64,000 bases of DNA from the NCBI RefSeq assembly GCF_000716605.1, contig NZ_JNXE01000016.1, positions 1 to 64,000 of the forward strand. The letters run 5' to 3'. Below the pieces are notes generated by a model, which ran no database searches, had not been told where the DNA came from, and saw nothing but the letters and a program-made list of their open reading frames with translations. The number at the start of each line of letters is the position of its first letter. The stretch's first letter is position 1. The position numbers were made by a program, and so were the translations under genes. Source of the stretch: Streptomyces sp. NRRL F-525. GTDB lineage: Bacteria > Actinomycetota > Actinomycetes > Streptomycetales > Streptomycetaceae. This document shows, in pieces, positions 7,876 through 17,976 of the stretch.

Positions 7876-8206
7876 GTGGGTGGCTCCGGTGCGTGAGGAG
7901 ACTGGGGACGCAGAGGGAGACGGAGTGAAGGCTTCCGCGATAACAGTTTTTCCGGCGTCGAGTTCAACGTCGGTTTCAACGTCGGATTCGACGCCGGTTT
8001 CAACCCCGGCTTCAGCTCCGTCTCCAACTCCCGGTTCGCCACGCCGAGTTGGATCCCGTAGGGGGCATCCCCCACAACCCACGCGCCCTGTACGGCAGTT
8101 GCTCCGGGCCGCACCAGGGTCGGCACCCTCCTCGCCGACGATCCGCCTACGACCCCGCAGGACGAGGCTGATCACCGACACCCGCCGGAGATCCCAGGAG
8201 CAGCCG
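7876..8206. other. Divergent promoter region with six tandem 12-bp repeats
   Basis: This 331-bp gap separates the lyase gene from the secreted serine hydrolase and must hold both promoters. Positions 7957-8028 contain six imperfect 12-bp units of the type GTCGGTTTCAAC in direct tandem. No gene is credible here. Confidence 0.7.
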
Positions 8207-9358
8207 ATGCGCCCCCGCCGTCGCACCACCGTCCTCACCGCCTCCCTCGTACTCGCCCTCGCGGCAGGCCCGTTGGCGGCCCCCGCGTTCGCCGCGCCCC
8301 CGTCGGCCACCGCACGGCAGACGACCGCGCCGGACGCCGAAGCACTGCGCGCCGCGCTCACCGGGCTCCCGAACTCCGACGCGACGGCGGCTCTCGTACG
8401 GGTGGGCGGCACCGACGGGACCTGGCGCGGCAGTTCGGGTGTGCACGACCTGGAGAGCGGTACGGCCGCCGACCCCGACGCGCGCTTCCGGGCGGGTTCG
8501 ACGACGAAGATCGTGACGGCGGCGACCGTGCTGCGGCTCGCGGCGCGGGGGCAGGTCGACCTGGACACCCCCATCCAGCACTACCTCCCGGGGCTGCTCC
8601 CCAAGACCTTCGAGCCCATCTCCGTACGGCAGTTGCTGAACCACACCAGCGGCATCCAGGCCGGTGACGGCTTCGGGGACGCCTTCGAGGACCAGTACGC
8701 GCACCGCTTCGACACCCTCACGCCGAGACAGGTGGTGGCGTCTGCGGTGGCGAAGGGCCCGGAGTTCAGCCCCGGCGAGCGGCAGGACTACCTGAACATC
8801 AACTACACGATCCTCGGCCTGCTGATCGAAAGGGTGACGGGCCACTCGTACGCCTCGGAGGCCACCCGGCTCGTCCTGCGCCCGGCGGGCATGCGAGACA
8901 CGTACTTCCCCGGCACCGACCCGCGCATCCGGGGCCCGCACAACCACGGCTACCAGCTGGTCCAACAGGCCGACGGCACACAGCAGTTCGTGGACGTCAC
9001 CGACTGGAACCAGGCGGACCGCTGGGCGGCCGGCGACATGATCTCGACGACCGCCGACCTGGAGCGGCTGATCACTTCGCTGTTCCGGGGCCGGATCGTG
9101 CCGGGCCCACAGCTGCGGGAGATGTTCACGGTCCCGGCGGGCATCGAGGGCGCCAGTTACAGCGCGGGGCTCCAGCGCTTCGAGTACGGCGGCAAGGTGT
9201 ACTGGCTCAAGTCGGGCTCCCGGTACGGCTACAGCGCCGTGGTCCTCGCCACCCGCGACCTCTCCCGCACCCTCGTCTACTCGGTCAACTCCACGGACGC
9301 GAAGGGCGAGTCGATGAACGCGGTGGCGGAACGGATCGCGCTGGCGGCGCTCAAGTAG
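8207..9358 (+). CDS. Secreted serine hydrolase, beta-lactamase / DD-peptidase family
   Basis: 383-residue class C-type serine hydrolase. Residues 1-30 form a Sec signal peptide (MRPRRRTT, hydrophobic core, cleavage after AFAA). The nucleophile motif is S98-T-T-K101, the second motif is Y195-L-N197 and the third is KSG near residue 328, giving the complete penicillin-binding fold active site. Such proteins are D-alanyl-D-alanine carboxypeptidases or broad esterases; the substrate cannot be told apart from sequence. The start ATG 8207 has AGGAG six bases upstream. The gene is transcribed away from the lyase gene and overlaps the following convergent gene by 8 bp. Confidence 0.85.
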   Translation: MRPRRRTTVLTASLVLALAAGPLAAPAFAAPPSATARQTTAPDAEALRAALTGLPNSDATAALVRVGGTDGTWRGSSGVHDLESGTAADPDARFRAGSTTKIVTAATVLRLAARGQVDLDTPIQHYLPGLLPKTFEPISVRQLLNHTSGIQAGDGFGDAFEDQYAHRFDTLTPRQVVASAVAKGPEFSPGERQDYLNINYTILGLLIERVTGHSYASEATRLVLRPAGMRDTYFPGTDPRIRGPHNHGYQLVQQADGTQQFVDVTDWNQADRWAAGDMISTTADLERLITSLFRGRIVPGPQLREMFTVPAGIEGASYSAGLQRFEYGGKVYWLKSGSRYGYSAVVLATRDLSRTLVYSVNSTDAKGESMNAVAERIALAALK

Positions 9359-9878
9359 CCGTCGCGAGGGCGGGAGTTGCCGCGAGCGTCACGGCCTCCA
9401 GTCGCTTGATCTTCCTCCGTACGACGTACAGCGGGACGATCCCGACGACCCCGAAGGACATGTCGATCACCGTCCACCAGAAGGGAATTCCGCGGATCGG
9501 CCCGCAGATCAGGGCCAGCGGAACGATCCCGGCGCAGGCGATCATCGCGAACTCGACGACCCAGATGTTGCGGACCGGGTCGCGGTAGGGGCCGTAGAAG
9601 GCGACCGCGATGACGAGGTGGGCGAAGGCCAGCCAGTCGGTGCCGTAGAGGAGGAAGGGGTAGTCGGTGTCGGCGGTGTCGAGTCCCTGGCGTACCTGCA
9701 CGATCCAGTCCATGAGGGTGGGCAGGTAGTGCGGTACGGACAGGGACCTCAACACGTCCTCGGTCCAGCGGAGTTCGTGGACCAGCGGGAAGGCGGTGGC
9801 GCCGCTGAGCACCAGGCAGACGACGAACAGGACCAGCCAGGCGCGGATGCCCTTCAGGAGGGCGGCTCTGTCGCTCAT
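9351..9878 (-). CDS. Small four-helix membrane protein, function unknown
   Basis: 175 residues with about four hydrophobic segments (near 12-30, 80-98, 104-126 and 132-152) and a basic C-terminal tail (RRKIKRLEAV). Conserved-looking motifs include LRWTEDVLRSLSVPHYLP between helices one and two and YGPYRDPVRN before helix three. I do not recognise a function. ATG 9878 is preferred to a longer in-frame start because the extra residues are not hydrophobic and have no ribosome site. It converges on and overlaps the serine hydrolase gene by 8 bp and follows the nitroreductase gene in the same direction. Confidence 0.65.
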   Translation of the reverse strand: MSDRAALLKGIRAWLVLFVVCLVLSGATAFPLVHELRWTEDVLRSLSVPHYLPTLMDWIVQVRQGLDTADTDYPFLLYGTDWLAFAHLVIAVAFYGPYRDPVRNIWVVEFAMIACAGIVPLALICGPIRGIPFWWTVIDMSFGVVGIVPLYVVRRKIKRLEAVTLAATPALATAT

Positions 9879-9942
9879 GGCAGCAGCGTACGCCGAGAAT
9901 TGAACACGTTCAAAACAATCCCGGAACGGCTTCTCCGCCGCG

Positions 9943-10587
9943 TCACCACGCGTCCCAGTGGAGGACCTCCTCGCGAGGGACACGGCGGGCCGGCCGGAAA
10001 TCCGTGCCGAGGGTGTACGCGACGGGGATGAGGGCCGCCTGCATCACGTCGTCGTACGGGATGCCGAGGACACGGGCCGCCTCCCTCTCGTGGACGAGGT
10101 TGCCCGTGGTCCAGCAGGTGCCGAGGCCCCGGGCGCGGGCGGCGAGCATGAAGCTCCACACGGCCGGGAGGATGGATCCCCAGGTGCCCGCCTGGCGGAG
10201 CACGGGTGCGTGGTCGGTGCGGCCCTCCACGCACGGGACGACGATCGCCGGGACCTCGTGGAGGTGCTCGTAGAGGTGGGCGGCGCCGGAGTACACCCGC
10301 TCCATGTGCGCGACGCCCGCCCGGCGCACGTCGCGCTCCGGGACGGGGTCGGAGACACCCGGCGTGCTCACCCCGGCCCGCCACACCTCCGCGAGGGCGG
10401 CCCGCCGCTCCGGGTCGGTGACGATGACGAAGTGCCAGCGCTGGCGGTTGCGTCCGGTCGGCGCCTGTACCGCCAAGTCGACGCATTCTTCGAGGAGTTG
10501 ACGGGGTACGGGCCGGGTGAGGTCGAGGCGGTGGCGGACGGCCCGGGTGGTGGACAGAAGCTCTTCGGAAGAGAGGTCGAGAGTCAT
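9943..10587 (-). CDS. Nitroreductase-family FMN oxidoreductase
   Basis: 214-residue single-domain nitroreductase fold. The N-terminal FMN-binding basic pair is in TTRAVRHRLD, APTGRNRQRWHFV is the classical flavin phosphate loop, and the GLGTCWTTGN segment and IPVAYTLGTDFRPARR tail match the family. It reduces nitro compounds, quinones or similar acceptors with NAD(P)H; the natural substrate is unknown. ATG 10587 lies next to the family N-terminus. A divergent IclR-type regulator begins 74 bp away with a TTTCA/TGAAA inverted repeat between, suggesting specific control. Confidence 0.8.
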   Translation of the reverse strand: MTLDLSSEELLSTTRAVRHRLDLTRPVPRQLLEECVDLAVQAPTGRNRQRWHFVIVTDPERRAALAEVWRAGVSTPGVSDPVPERDVRRAGVAHMERVYSGAAHLYEHLHEVPAIVVPCVEGRTDHAPVLRQAGTWGSILPAVWSFMLAARARGLGTCWTTGNLVHEREAARVLGIPYDDVMQAALIPVAYTLGTDFRPARRVPREEVLHWDAW

Positions 10588-10631
10588 GCGTTGACCTTCG
10601 CGGGACGTGCCGGGCGGCGACAACGTCCGGC

Positions 10632-10646
10632 TTTCACTGGATGAAA
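10632..10646. promoter_or_regulatory. Candidate IclR operator
   Basis: Inverted repeat TTTCA-CTGGA-TGAAA in the gap between the divergent nitroreductase and IclR genes. Position and symmetry suit an IclR-family site, but the arms are only five bases long. Confidence 0.4.
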
Positions 10647-10660
10647 ACGTGGGGTGCGGA

Positions 10661-11353
10661 GTGGCCGAGAGCGTGGCGGGGCGGGTCTTCTCGGTGCTGG
10701 ACGCCTTCGCGGGCGCACCGGACACCCTGCGGCTGACGGACATCGCGCGGCGGACGGGGCTCCCGGTGCCCACCGCGCTGCGGATGGTCCGGGAGCTGGT
10801 GACGTGGGGTGGGCTGGAGCGGGCGGCCGACGGCTCCTACCGCCTGGGCACCCGCATCCGGGCGCTCGGCGCGGCGGCACCCTGCCCTCGTGGGCTGCTG
10901 GACGCGGCGCTGCCCGCGCTCCGTGCGCTGTCCGCGCGTACGGGAGGGCACGCGGATGTCGCCGTTCCGGCGGAGGGTACGGCGTTGTGCCTGGTCAGCG
11001 GTGAACGGCTGCCGCTGTACGCGACGGCCGCGGGCAAGGTACTGCTCGCCCACGGACACGGCCCGCCGGCCACCGTCGAACGCCACACCCGGCACACGGT
11101 GACCGCGCCGGGCGCCCTCGGCGCCCAGCTCGCCCGGGTCCGCGCCACGGGCCTCGCCGCCGCGCACGAGGAGTACCGACTGGGCGAACTGTCCCTGGCG
11201 GCACCGGTGTTGAGGGCTGGCATCACGGTGGCGGCCGTCTCGGTCACGGCGGCGACTAGCACGCCGTACGACCGCTTGGACGCCGCCGTGCGGGAGGCCG
11301 CCGTCGCCGTCCGCCGCGTGCTCGACGAGTCGTCGGGCACGGGGCGGGCGTGA
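10661..11353 (+). CDS. IclR-family transcriptional regulator
   Basis: About 230 residues. The N-terminal winged helix is in VFSVLDAFAGAPDTLRLTDIA and RTGLPVPTALRMVRELV; the C-terminal effector domain has LPLYATAAGKVLLAH and RATGLAAAHEEYRLGE, both standard IclR features. Start is uncertain: GTG 10661 gives the family-typical MAESVAGRVFSVL; GTG 10649 and GTG 10607 are alternatives. It faces the nitroreductase gene divergently and likely controls it and itself. The following gene converges on it. Confidence 0.8.
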   Translation: MAESVAGRVFSVLDAFAGAPDTLRLTDIARRTGLPVPTALRMVRELVTWGGLERAADGSYRLGTRIRALGAAAPCPRGLLDAALPALRALSARTGGHADVAVPAEGTALCLVSGERLPLYATAAGKVLLAHGHGPPATVERHTRHTVTAPGALGAQLARVRATGLAAAHEEYRLGELSLAAPVLRAGITVAAVSVTAATSTPYDRLDAAVREAAVAVRRVLDESSGTGRA

Positions 11354-11368
11354 CGGCGGGTGTCGTCG

Positions 11369-13039
11369 CTACGACCCGAGGCTCCGCCAGAAGTCCAGGT
11401 CGTGCTCCTGCGCGAAGTCACCGGTGACCTTGGAGCAGGCCGCCGGGGGCTTGTTGCTCGACGGGGCCGTGTCGCAGGCCTTCAGGGACATCAACTCCCC
11501 TGTCTTGGTGCTGTACTTCGGCCAGGTCGGGGTGCCGGAGCCGTTCGGGGTGCCGGTCTCGGTGAAGTGGTCCCAGAAGGTGATCATCTGGCGGGACAGC
11601 TCCAGTTGGTCGTCGTCGTAGGGCAGCGTCTGGCCGAGGTAGTCCCAGAGGTAGCCGAGGTCGTCGACGTGGATGGCTCCGCCGAAGGGGAAGTCCCTTG
11701 CCGTGGCGCTCTGTTGCTGGAGGCGGTAGATCGAGGTGAAGTGCGGGGTGTCGCTCTCGGCGAACTCGTAGGCGTACGTCGGCACCCACCTCGACAGCCG
11801 TGCCATCAGCTGTTGGCGGTCGTAGGAGGTCGAGCCGTTCTGGACGGCGGTCCAGGCCTGGCCCGGGGTGGGGTAGGCCGAGAGCGGGTACTCGGCGAGG
11901 ACCTTGTCGGCGTTGGTGCCGTACGTCGACTTCACTGCCTGGGTGTACTGGTCGGCGGTCATGGGGGTGCCGAGGTAGTCGTAGGCCTGGAAGGTGAACA
12001 GGCCGCGTTCGCTGTTGGTCTGGCCCAGCATGACCGGGACCTTGGTGAAGTTCCCCGTCTGTACGGCCGTTCCCGGGTCGAGGGGGAACGCGGTGCCGCC
12101 GAGGGACGGGCGGACCGGGGCCTTCAGTTGGGCGGCGACGATCGCCGAGGCGGGCTTGGCGCGCAGGCAGGCGAGGACGTCGGAGGCGGTGGCGCAGCCG
12201 ATCTCCTTGACGAAGGCCTGGCTCTGCGTCTCACCGGCCGCCGCCGACTGGAGGGCGCAGCCGCCGCTCATGATGACCGCCCGCGCGAACAGGCCCTTGG
12301 CGGTGGGCGAGGCGAGCTGGTCGCAGACCGAACTGCCGCCCGCGGACTGGCCCGCGATGGTGACGTTCCCGGCGTCGCCGCCGAAGCGCCCGATGTTGGA
12401 CCGCACCCAGCGCAGTGCCGTCTGCTGGTCCAACAGGCCGTAGTTTCCGGCGCCGTTGGCGTTCTCGGCGCGGAGTTGCGGCAGGTTGAGGTAACCGAGC
12501 GGGCCCAGGCGGTAATTGACGGTGACGACGATCGCGCCCGTCTGCTGGACGAACTTGCGCGGGTTGGTGTCCTGGCCCGCGCCGCCGGTGAAACCGCCGC
12601 CGTGGATCCACACGACGACCGGGGTGTCTGTCCTACTCCCTTGTGGCGCATAGACGTTGAGGTCCAGGCAGTCCTCAGTCGTGATCGCCTTCTCGTAGCC
12701 GGGGTCCCAGCCGGAGGCCTGGGCGCAGCGGTCACTGAAGCGGGTCGCGTCGCGGATGCCGCTCCAGGCGGAGGCGGGCCGAGGGGCGGTCCAGCGGTGG
12801 GCGGCGGTGGGGGTGGCGGCGTACGGGATGCCGAGCCAGGCGTCGTATCCGGTCTGGGCCTCGCCCTTGACCTTGCCCGCGGCGGTGGTGACCACCAGCG
12901 ACGAGCCGGGTGAACTCCCTTGTGCGGGAGGGGACTTCAGTGCGTGGACGGCGATCGGGGACAGCAGCCCGAGGCCGAGCACGCTCACGGTTGCCAGAGT
13001 GGTGCGGACTCTACTGCGGAGTGTGGTCGTCCTTCCCAT
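11369..13039 (-). CDS. Secreted type B carboxylesterase
   Basis: 556-residue alpha/beta hydrolase of the carboxylesterase/cholinesterase family. A Sec signal peptide spans about residues 1-33. The oxyanion-hole motif VWIHGGGF (near 144-150), the EDCLDLNVY motif, and the nucleophile elbow GQSAGG with Ser232 are clear. A Glu and a His farther on complete the triad; DFPFGGAIHVDDL carries the likely His. Two or more Cys pairs suggest disulfides. It would hydrolyse extracellular esters; the substrate is unknown. Length is normal for secreted members. The upstream 83 bp separate it from the sortase/sigma gene set in the same direction. Confidence 0.85.
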   Translation of the reverse strand: MGRTTTLRSRVRTTLATVSVLGLGLLSPIAVHALKSPPAQGSSPGSSLVVTTAAGKVKGEAQTGYDAWLGIPYAATPTAAHRWTAPRPASAWSGIRDATRFSDRCAQASGWDPGYEKAITTEDCLDLNVYAPQGSRTDTPVVVWIHGGGFTGGAGQDTNPRKFVQQTGAIVVTVNYRLGPLGYLNLPQLRAENANGAGNYGLLDQQTALRWVRSNIGRFGGDAGNVTIAGQSAGGSSVCDQLASPTAKGLFARAVIMSGGCALQSAAAGETQSQAFVKEIGCATASDVLACLRAKPASAIVAAQLKAPVRPSLGGTAFPLDPGTAVQTGNFTKVPVMLGQTNSERGLFTFQAYDYLGTPMTADQYTQAVKSTYGTNADKVLAEYPLSAYPTPGQAWTAVQNGSTSYDRQQLMARLSRWVPTYAYEFAESDTPHFTSIYRLQQQSATARDFPFGGAIHVDDLGYLWDYLGQTLPYDDDQLELSRQMITFWDHFTETGTPNGSGTPTWPKYSTKTGELMSLKACDTAPSSNKPPAACSKVTGDFAQEHDLDFWRSLGS

Positions 13040-13122
13040 GACCCACTTGTGTAACGTCTCGGCAATATTGTCGGCAAGATGTGCGACAGGATTGGCTGCA
13101 AATGCCCCTGTGGGCGCGGGAG

Positions 13123-13599
13123 TTACCGACCAGCGATCGTCGAAGGCGCCGACGAAGGCGCCGATGCCGATGCCGTCGGGGCCCTGGACGGTTCCATGGT
13201 GGGGACCGGTGTGCGGCTCGGGTTCCGGGGGTCGGCGGAGGAACTCTGGCTCGCGCTCGCCCTCGGTGCGGGTACCTGCGTCGCGGACGGATCCGGGGAC
13301 GGCGGGGTCGTAGGAGCACTGCTCGCGGGAGGTGGGGCGAGCGGGACCGTGGGGGTCGTAGGAGAGTCGTGGTGGGCCAGGCGGAACGGGAGGGCGGCGA
13401 GGACGATCACCGCGCAGGTCGCGCCGGCGCCGACCGTCGCGCGGAGCAGGCGGCGGCGGTTGGCACCGCGGCGGATCGTCTCGTAGCGGCCGGGCGGCGG
13501 GCCGAGGTACTCGGCGGAGGAGGGGCGCAGGATGACCGTGAGGGGGTCGTCGGGGTCGATGTCCGGGCCCTCGTCTCCCTCGTCAAAGTGTGTGGTCAA
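13123..13599 (-). CDS. Single-pass membrane protein downstream of ECF sigma, possible anti-sigma
   Basis: 158 residues: a 48-residue acidic cytoplasmic N-terminus (FDEGDEGPDIDPDD), one membrane segment near 52-72 after a basic RGANRRRLLR stretch, and a long Pro/Ser/Thr/Ala-rich exterior. The gene begins with TTG at 13599, with AGGAG six bases upstream, and overlaps the sigma gene by 17 bp, so translation is coupled. Position, topology and size fit a membrane anti-sigma factor, but I see no zinc motif or known anti-sigma domain, so this is inference from context. Confidence 0.6.
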   Translation of the reverse strand: MTTHFDEGDEGPDIDPDDPLTVILRPSSAEYLGPPPGRYETIRRGANRRRLLRATVGAGATCAVIVLAALPFRLAHHDSPTTPTVPLAPPPASSAPTTPPSPDPSATQVPAPRASASQSSSADPRNPSRTPVPTMEPSRAPTASASAPSSAPSTIAGR

Positions 13600-14110
13600 G
13601 GCTTCTCCTCAGATGGGCGCGGAGCAGTTCGCGGGCCGCGTGGAGGTCGGCCTTGATGGTTCCTTCCTTGCGTCCGGTCAGCACGGACACCTCCCGGATC
13701 GGCATGTCAGCGTAGTAGTGCAGGAGGATCGGGACGCGCAGTCGTTCGGGCAGGGACTGCACGAGCAGCCGTACGGAGGGGTCGGTCTGTTCGGTCGGCG
13801 GGCGGATCGCCTCCTCGGTGGTGACCCGGCGCACGGCCCGGCGCTCGCGCTCCAGTTTGCGCCAGTGGTCCCGGACGAGGTTGGCCGCGGTGACGTAGAG
13901 GAAGCCGCGCGGTTCCGCCACCTTCGTCCACCGGGCCCAGAGCCGGGTGAACGCCTCGGAGGCGATCTCGTGCGCCGTCTCGTCGTCGTCGACGAGACGG
14001 CGGCACCAGCCGGCGAGGCGCGGGTAGACGGCGGCGAACAGTTCGGACGCTGCCCTCTCGCGGGACCGTTTCAACGCTCTCCATGGTCGTGACGTGCGAA
14101 GTACGTGCAA
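13583..14110 (-). CDS. ECF RNA polymerase sigma factor
   Basis: 175 residues. Region 2 is in ELFAAVYPRLAGWCRRLVDD through ASEAFTRLWARW, with the WTKVAEPRGFLYVTAANLVRDHWRK core-binding and -10 segment; region 4 is QSLPERLRVPILLHYYADMPI and REVSVLTGRKEGTIKADLHAARELL. No large C-terminal extension. The start appears to be TTG 14110, with GTG 14104 as an alternative. It follows the sortase gene after 22 nt and overlaps the next membrane protein gene, so it is embedded in a surface-protein operon and may respond to envelope state. Confidence 0.85.
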   Translation of the reverse strand: MHVLRTSRPWRALKRSRERAASELFAAVYPRLAGWCRRLVDDDETAHEIASEAFTRLWARWTKVAEPRGFLYVTAANLVRDHWRKLERERRAVRRVTTEEAIRPPTEQTDPSVRLLVQSLPERLRVPILLHYYADMPIREVSVLTGRKEGTIKADLHAARELLRAHLRRSLDHTL

Positions 14111-14132
14111 AGTGCGTGCGGGGTAAGGGAGT

Positions 14133-14744
14133 TCAGCCGGTCAGCGTGGCGAAGACGATCACGTTGTCGAGGTATCCCGTACCGGTGCGGGTCCCGCCGC
14201 AGGTGATGAGACGCAGTTCGGGACGGTCCACGTTCCCGTACACCTCGTCCGACGGGAACTCGGCCTTGGCGACCGTCCGTACGGTGGTGACGGTGAACGT
14301 GGCCGTCGTGCCGTTCTCCAGGCCCGCCTCGATCCGGTCGCCCGCGCGCAGCTTCGCGAGATGGCGGAAGACGCCGTCCCCGTACGCGCCGACGGTCACA
14401 TGCCCGAGGATCACCGACGGCCCGGTCTGGCCGGGTGTCGGCGAGTGCCGGTACCAGCCCGCCCGGTCGTGCTCGGTGATCGGCGGCACCTGGACGGTGC
14501 CGTCCGCCGCCAGCCCCAGCTGCATGACCGGGGTGTCGACCCCGATCGCCGGGACGCGCAGGGTGACCGGGACGGAGCGGGTGAGGGCGTGTGCCTTCTT
14601 GGCGCCGGGTTGCCGCGAGGGTGTCGAACTCCCTTGCGGGGCGGCGGAGTTCGCGGCCGGAGTGATCGTGTGCCCGCCGCCGCAGCCGGTGAGCAGCGTC
14701 GCCGTCGCCGCGGTGACGAAGGCGCGCCTGGAGAGCGAGGTCAT
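14133..14744 (-). CDS. Class F sortase, lipoprotein-like
   Basis: 203 residues. An RRAFVTAATATLLTGCGGG start looks like a signal with a lipobox-like Cys near residue 21 and a preceding RR pair. The catalytic residues are visible: His in VILGHVTVG, Cys in LRLITCGG and Arg in GTRTGTGYLDN, which is the class E/F sortase arrangement. Sortases cleave a C-terminal sorting motif and join the protein to peptidoglycan or another nucleophile. The start ATG 14744 overlaps the stop of the upstream gene as ATGA, so the two are translationally coupled, implying they work together. Confidence 0.85.
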   Translation of the reverse strand: MTSLSRRAFVTAATATLLTGCGGGHTITPAANSAAPQGSSTPSRQPGAKKAHALTRSVPVTLRVPAIGVDTPVMQLGLAADGTVQVPPITEHDRAGWYRHSPTPGQTGPSVILGHVTVGAYGDGVFRHLAKLRAGDRIEAGLENGTTATFTVTTVRTVAKAEFPSDEVYGNVDRPELRLITCGGTRTGTGYLDNVIVFATLTG

Positions 14745-15118
14745 ACGCCGATCGTCCTCCGGCGCCGTACGACGACGAAGGCGCCGCCGCCGACGACCAG
14801 CGCGGCGGCTCCCCCGCCGACCAGCGCGGTCGTCAGGTCGTCGGACGACTTCGACCCCGTCGTGACACCGGTGTCCGGGGCGCCGCTGGGCACCTCGGCG
14901 ACCTGGCTCGGGGCCCGGGTGGGCTCGGCGGACGGTACGGCGGAGGGTGCGCTGCTCGCGCTGCGGGTGGGTTCGGCGGTGGGGGCCGGGGTCGGCGCCT
15001 GGGTGGCGCTCGGCGCCGCGGACGGGGACGCGGAGGCCCCGGCCGCGAACGCGGGCGCGGTGGACGCCAGGACCGCGCCGCACGTGAGTGCCAGGGCGCT
15101 GAGGACAGTTCGGCGCAT
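14741..15118 (-). CDS. Ser/Pro/Ala-rich surface protein, likely partner of the class F sortase
   Basis: 125 residues: signal peptide 1-25 (LSALALTCGAVLASTAPAFAA), a Ser/Ala/Pro/Thr-rich body, then APDTG near residue 82, about thirteen residues of linker, a hydrophobic segment (ALVGGGAAALVVGGGAFVVV) and an RRRR tail. That is the architecture of a cell-wall sorting signal, with APDTG standing where LPXTG or LAXTG is normal. The coupled sortase gene overlaps its stop. It could be anchored by that sortase, or simply stay in the membrane as a receptor or stalk. Confidence 0.75.
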   Translation of the reverse strand: MRRTVLSALALTCGAVLASTAPAFAAGASASPSAAPSATQAPTPAPTAEPTRSASSAPSAVPSAEPTRAPSQVAEVPSGAPDTGVTTGSKSSDDLTTALVGGGAAALVVGGGAFVVVRRRRTIGV

Positions 15119-15262
15119 GGATCGCTCTCTCTCGTCGGCCGCCCCACCGGGTCCGTCGGACGACGGTTCGGCGGTGGGGCGGGTCAGTGATCGAGCGGAG
15201 AGACGAGGCAGCGGAAGGGCGGGTTGTAAAGAGCTGGCAAAGTCGGCCGGGGGCCGTCCGGC

Positions 15263-16693
<1,431 letters not shown>

Positions 16694-16788
16694 CGAAAGA
16701 TCCTTTCCCACAGTGAGGTCCATGGCCTTCTGGAGATCCTCTACGTGTCCAGGATGCCGCGTTCGTCGGCGGATCTCGCGCGGCGAGG

Positions 16789-17883
16789 TCAGCCCGCCGC
16801 CGGCTCGGGCTGCGGAACGTGCCCCTCCCCCGCGCCCGGCGCCGGAGTACCGCGCCGGTACACGTCCTTGAGGTAGAGCACGAGGACCGCGCCGAGCACC
16901 CACACCGGGAGGATCACCAGGGCGCGGGACAGGCCGTCGTTCTGGAAGCGGGACAGGCCCTGCATCGCGCGGACACCGACGCCCACCGGGAGGATCTCGG
17001 AGAGCGGGCGCAGCCAGCCCGGCAGATACGCGGCCGGCATGATGCCGCCGCTGCTGCTGTTGCCGAGGATCAGCATCAGGATCGAGGCGAGGGTCACGCC
17101 CGCCGAGCCGAAGAGTCGTAGCAGGACCATGGTCGTGGCCGCTACGGCCGCGCCCATCAGGGAGATCACCACGACGAGCGGCAGGAAGGAGCCGGGCAGC
17201 GCGCCGAAGCCGGTGCTTCCGGCGATCGTGGCGATCAGGAGACCGCCGATGACGCTGAACAGGGCCAGGCTGGCCATCCGCCAGCGGTACTGGAGTCGGG
17301 GCGCGAGCTGGTAGGTCGTCATGCCGAAGAGGTAGCCCGCGAGGACCAGGCCGAAGGCGGCGTAGAAGACGGAGAGGCCCCGGGTGTCGCCCGCCGCTGC
17401 CGGGGCGACGTCCTCGACGGCGAGTTCGTGCTGCTCGGCATGGGCCACGGTGCCGAAGGCGGTGGTCACGGTCGCGGTGACGGCGGCGCCGTTCGCGCTG
17501 CCGTAGAGGAGTTTTCCGTCGCCGAGGTAGGCCGCGTAGACCTTCCTGTCCTGTACGGCGTTCCGGGCGGCGGACTCGTCGGGGTACGTCTCGACGGTGA
17601 AGCCGCCGGGGGCGATGCGGTCGAGGTCCTGGTTCAGGTGAGCCTGCGCGGTGCCTATCTCCGTTGTGCCGACGCGGAGTTGGTGCGGGCTCGGGGCGTG
17701 GAAGGCGGCGAGGTAGACGCTGACGAACACGGCGCCGATCAGCAGGACGACGGCCACGGGGAGCAGGACGGCGCGGAGGTTTCCGGGGCCGGGGGGCGGG
17801 TGGGCCACGTCGAGGGCGTGCCTGTGCGGCTGTCGGGGGGAGCTGGTGGTGCCGGTGACCGGGGTGGTGGCTTGCTGGGACAT
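16789..17883 (-). CDS. YhgE/Pip-like (DUF3533) multi-pass membrane protein
   Basis: 364 residues. One membrane segment near 36-60, a 100-residue exterior domain ([24 protein letters not shown] region), then about five more membrane segments in the second half. This is the layout of ABC-2-type/YhgE-like membrane proteins that often work in drug or lipid export. Its exact substrate is unknown. A divergent MarR regulator with an 11-of-12 matching inverted repeat in the shared promoter suggests induction by a small toxic ligand. Confidence 0.7.
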   Translation of the reverse strand: MSQQATTPVTGTTSSPRQPHRHALDVAHPPPGPGNLRAVLLPVAVVLLIGAVFVSVYLAAFHAPSPHQLRVGTTEIGTAQAHLNQDLDRIAPGGFTVETYPDESAARNAVQDRKVYAAYLGDGKLLYGSANGAAVTATVTTAFGTVAHAEQHELAVEDVAPAAAGDTRGLSVFYAAFGLVLAGYLFGMTTYQLAPRLQYRWRMASLALFSVIGGLLIATIAGSTGFGALPGSFLPLVVVISLMGAAVAATTMVLLRLFGSAGVTLASILMLILGNSSSGGIMPAAYLPGWLRPLSEILPVGVGVRAMQGLSRFQNDGLSRALVILPVWVLGAVLVLYLKDVYRRGTPAPGAGEGHVPQPEPAAG

Positions 17884-17917
17884 CGGGAGGGTCCTAGATC
17901 AGGAGGCGCTAGATTAG

Positions 17918-17958
17918 AAGGCAACTGATAATATTTGTACATCACCATCAGCTGCCTT
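17918..17958. promoter_or_regulatory. Candidate MarR operator
   Basis: Long inverted repeat: 17918-17929 (AAGGCAACTGAT) against 17947-17958 (ATCAGCTGCCTT), 11 of 12 bases complementary, with a 17-bp AT-rich centre. It lies between the divergent membrane-protein and MarR genes and covers the likely promoter of both. Confidence 0.7.
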
Positions 17959-17976
17959 ACAAAAGAGGTCCACCCC

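Noticed and set aside
7876..8574. Longer N-terminus for the alginate lyase-like protein
   Set aside because: It would run back into the serine hydrolase gene and bury the Tat signal, which must be N-terminal.
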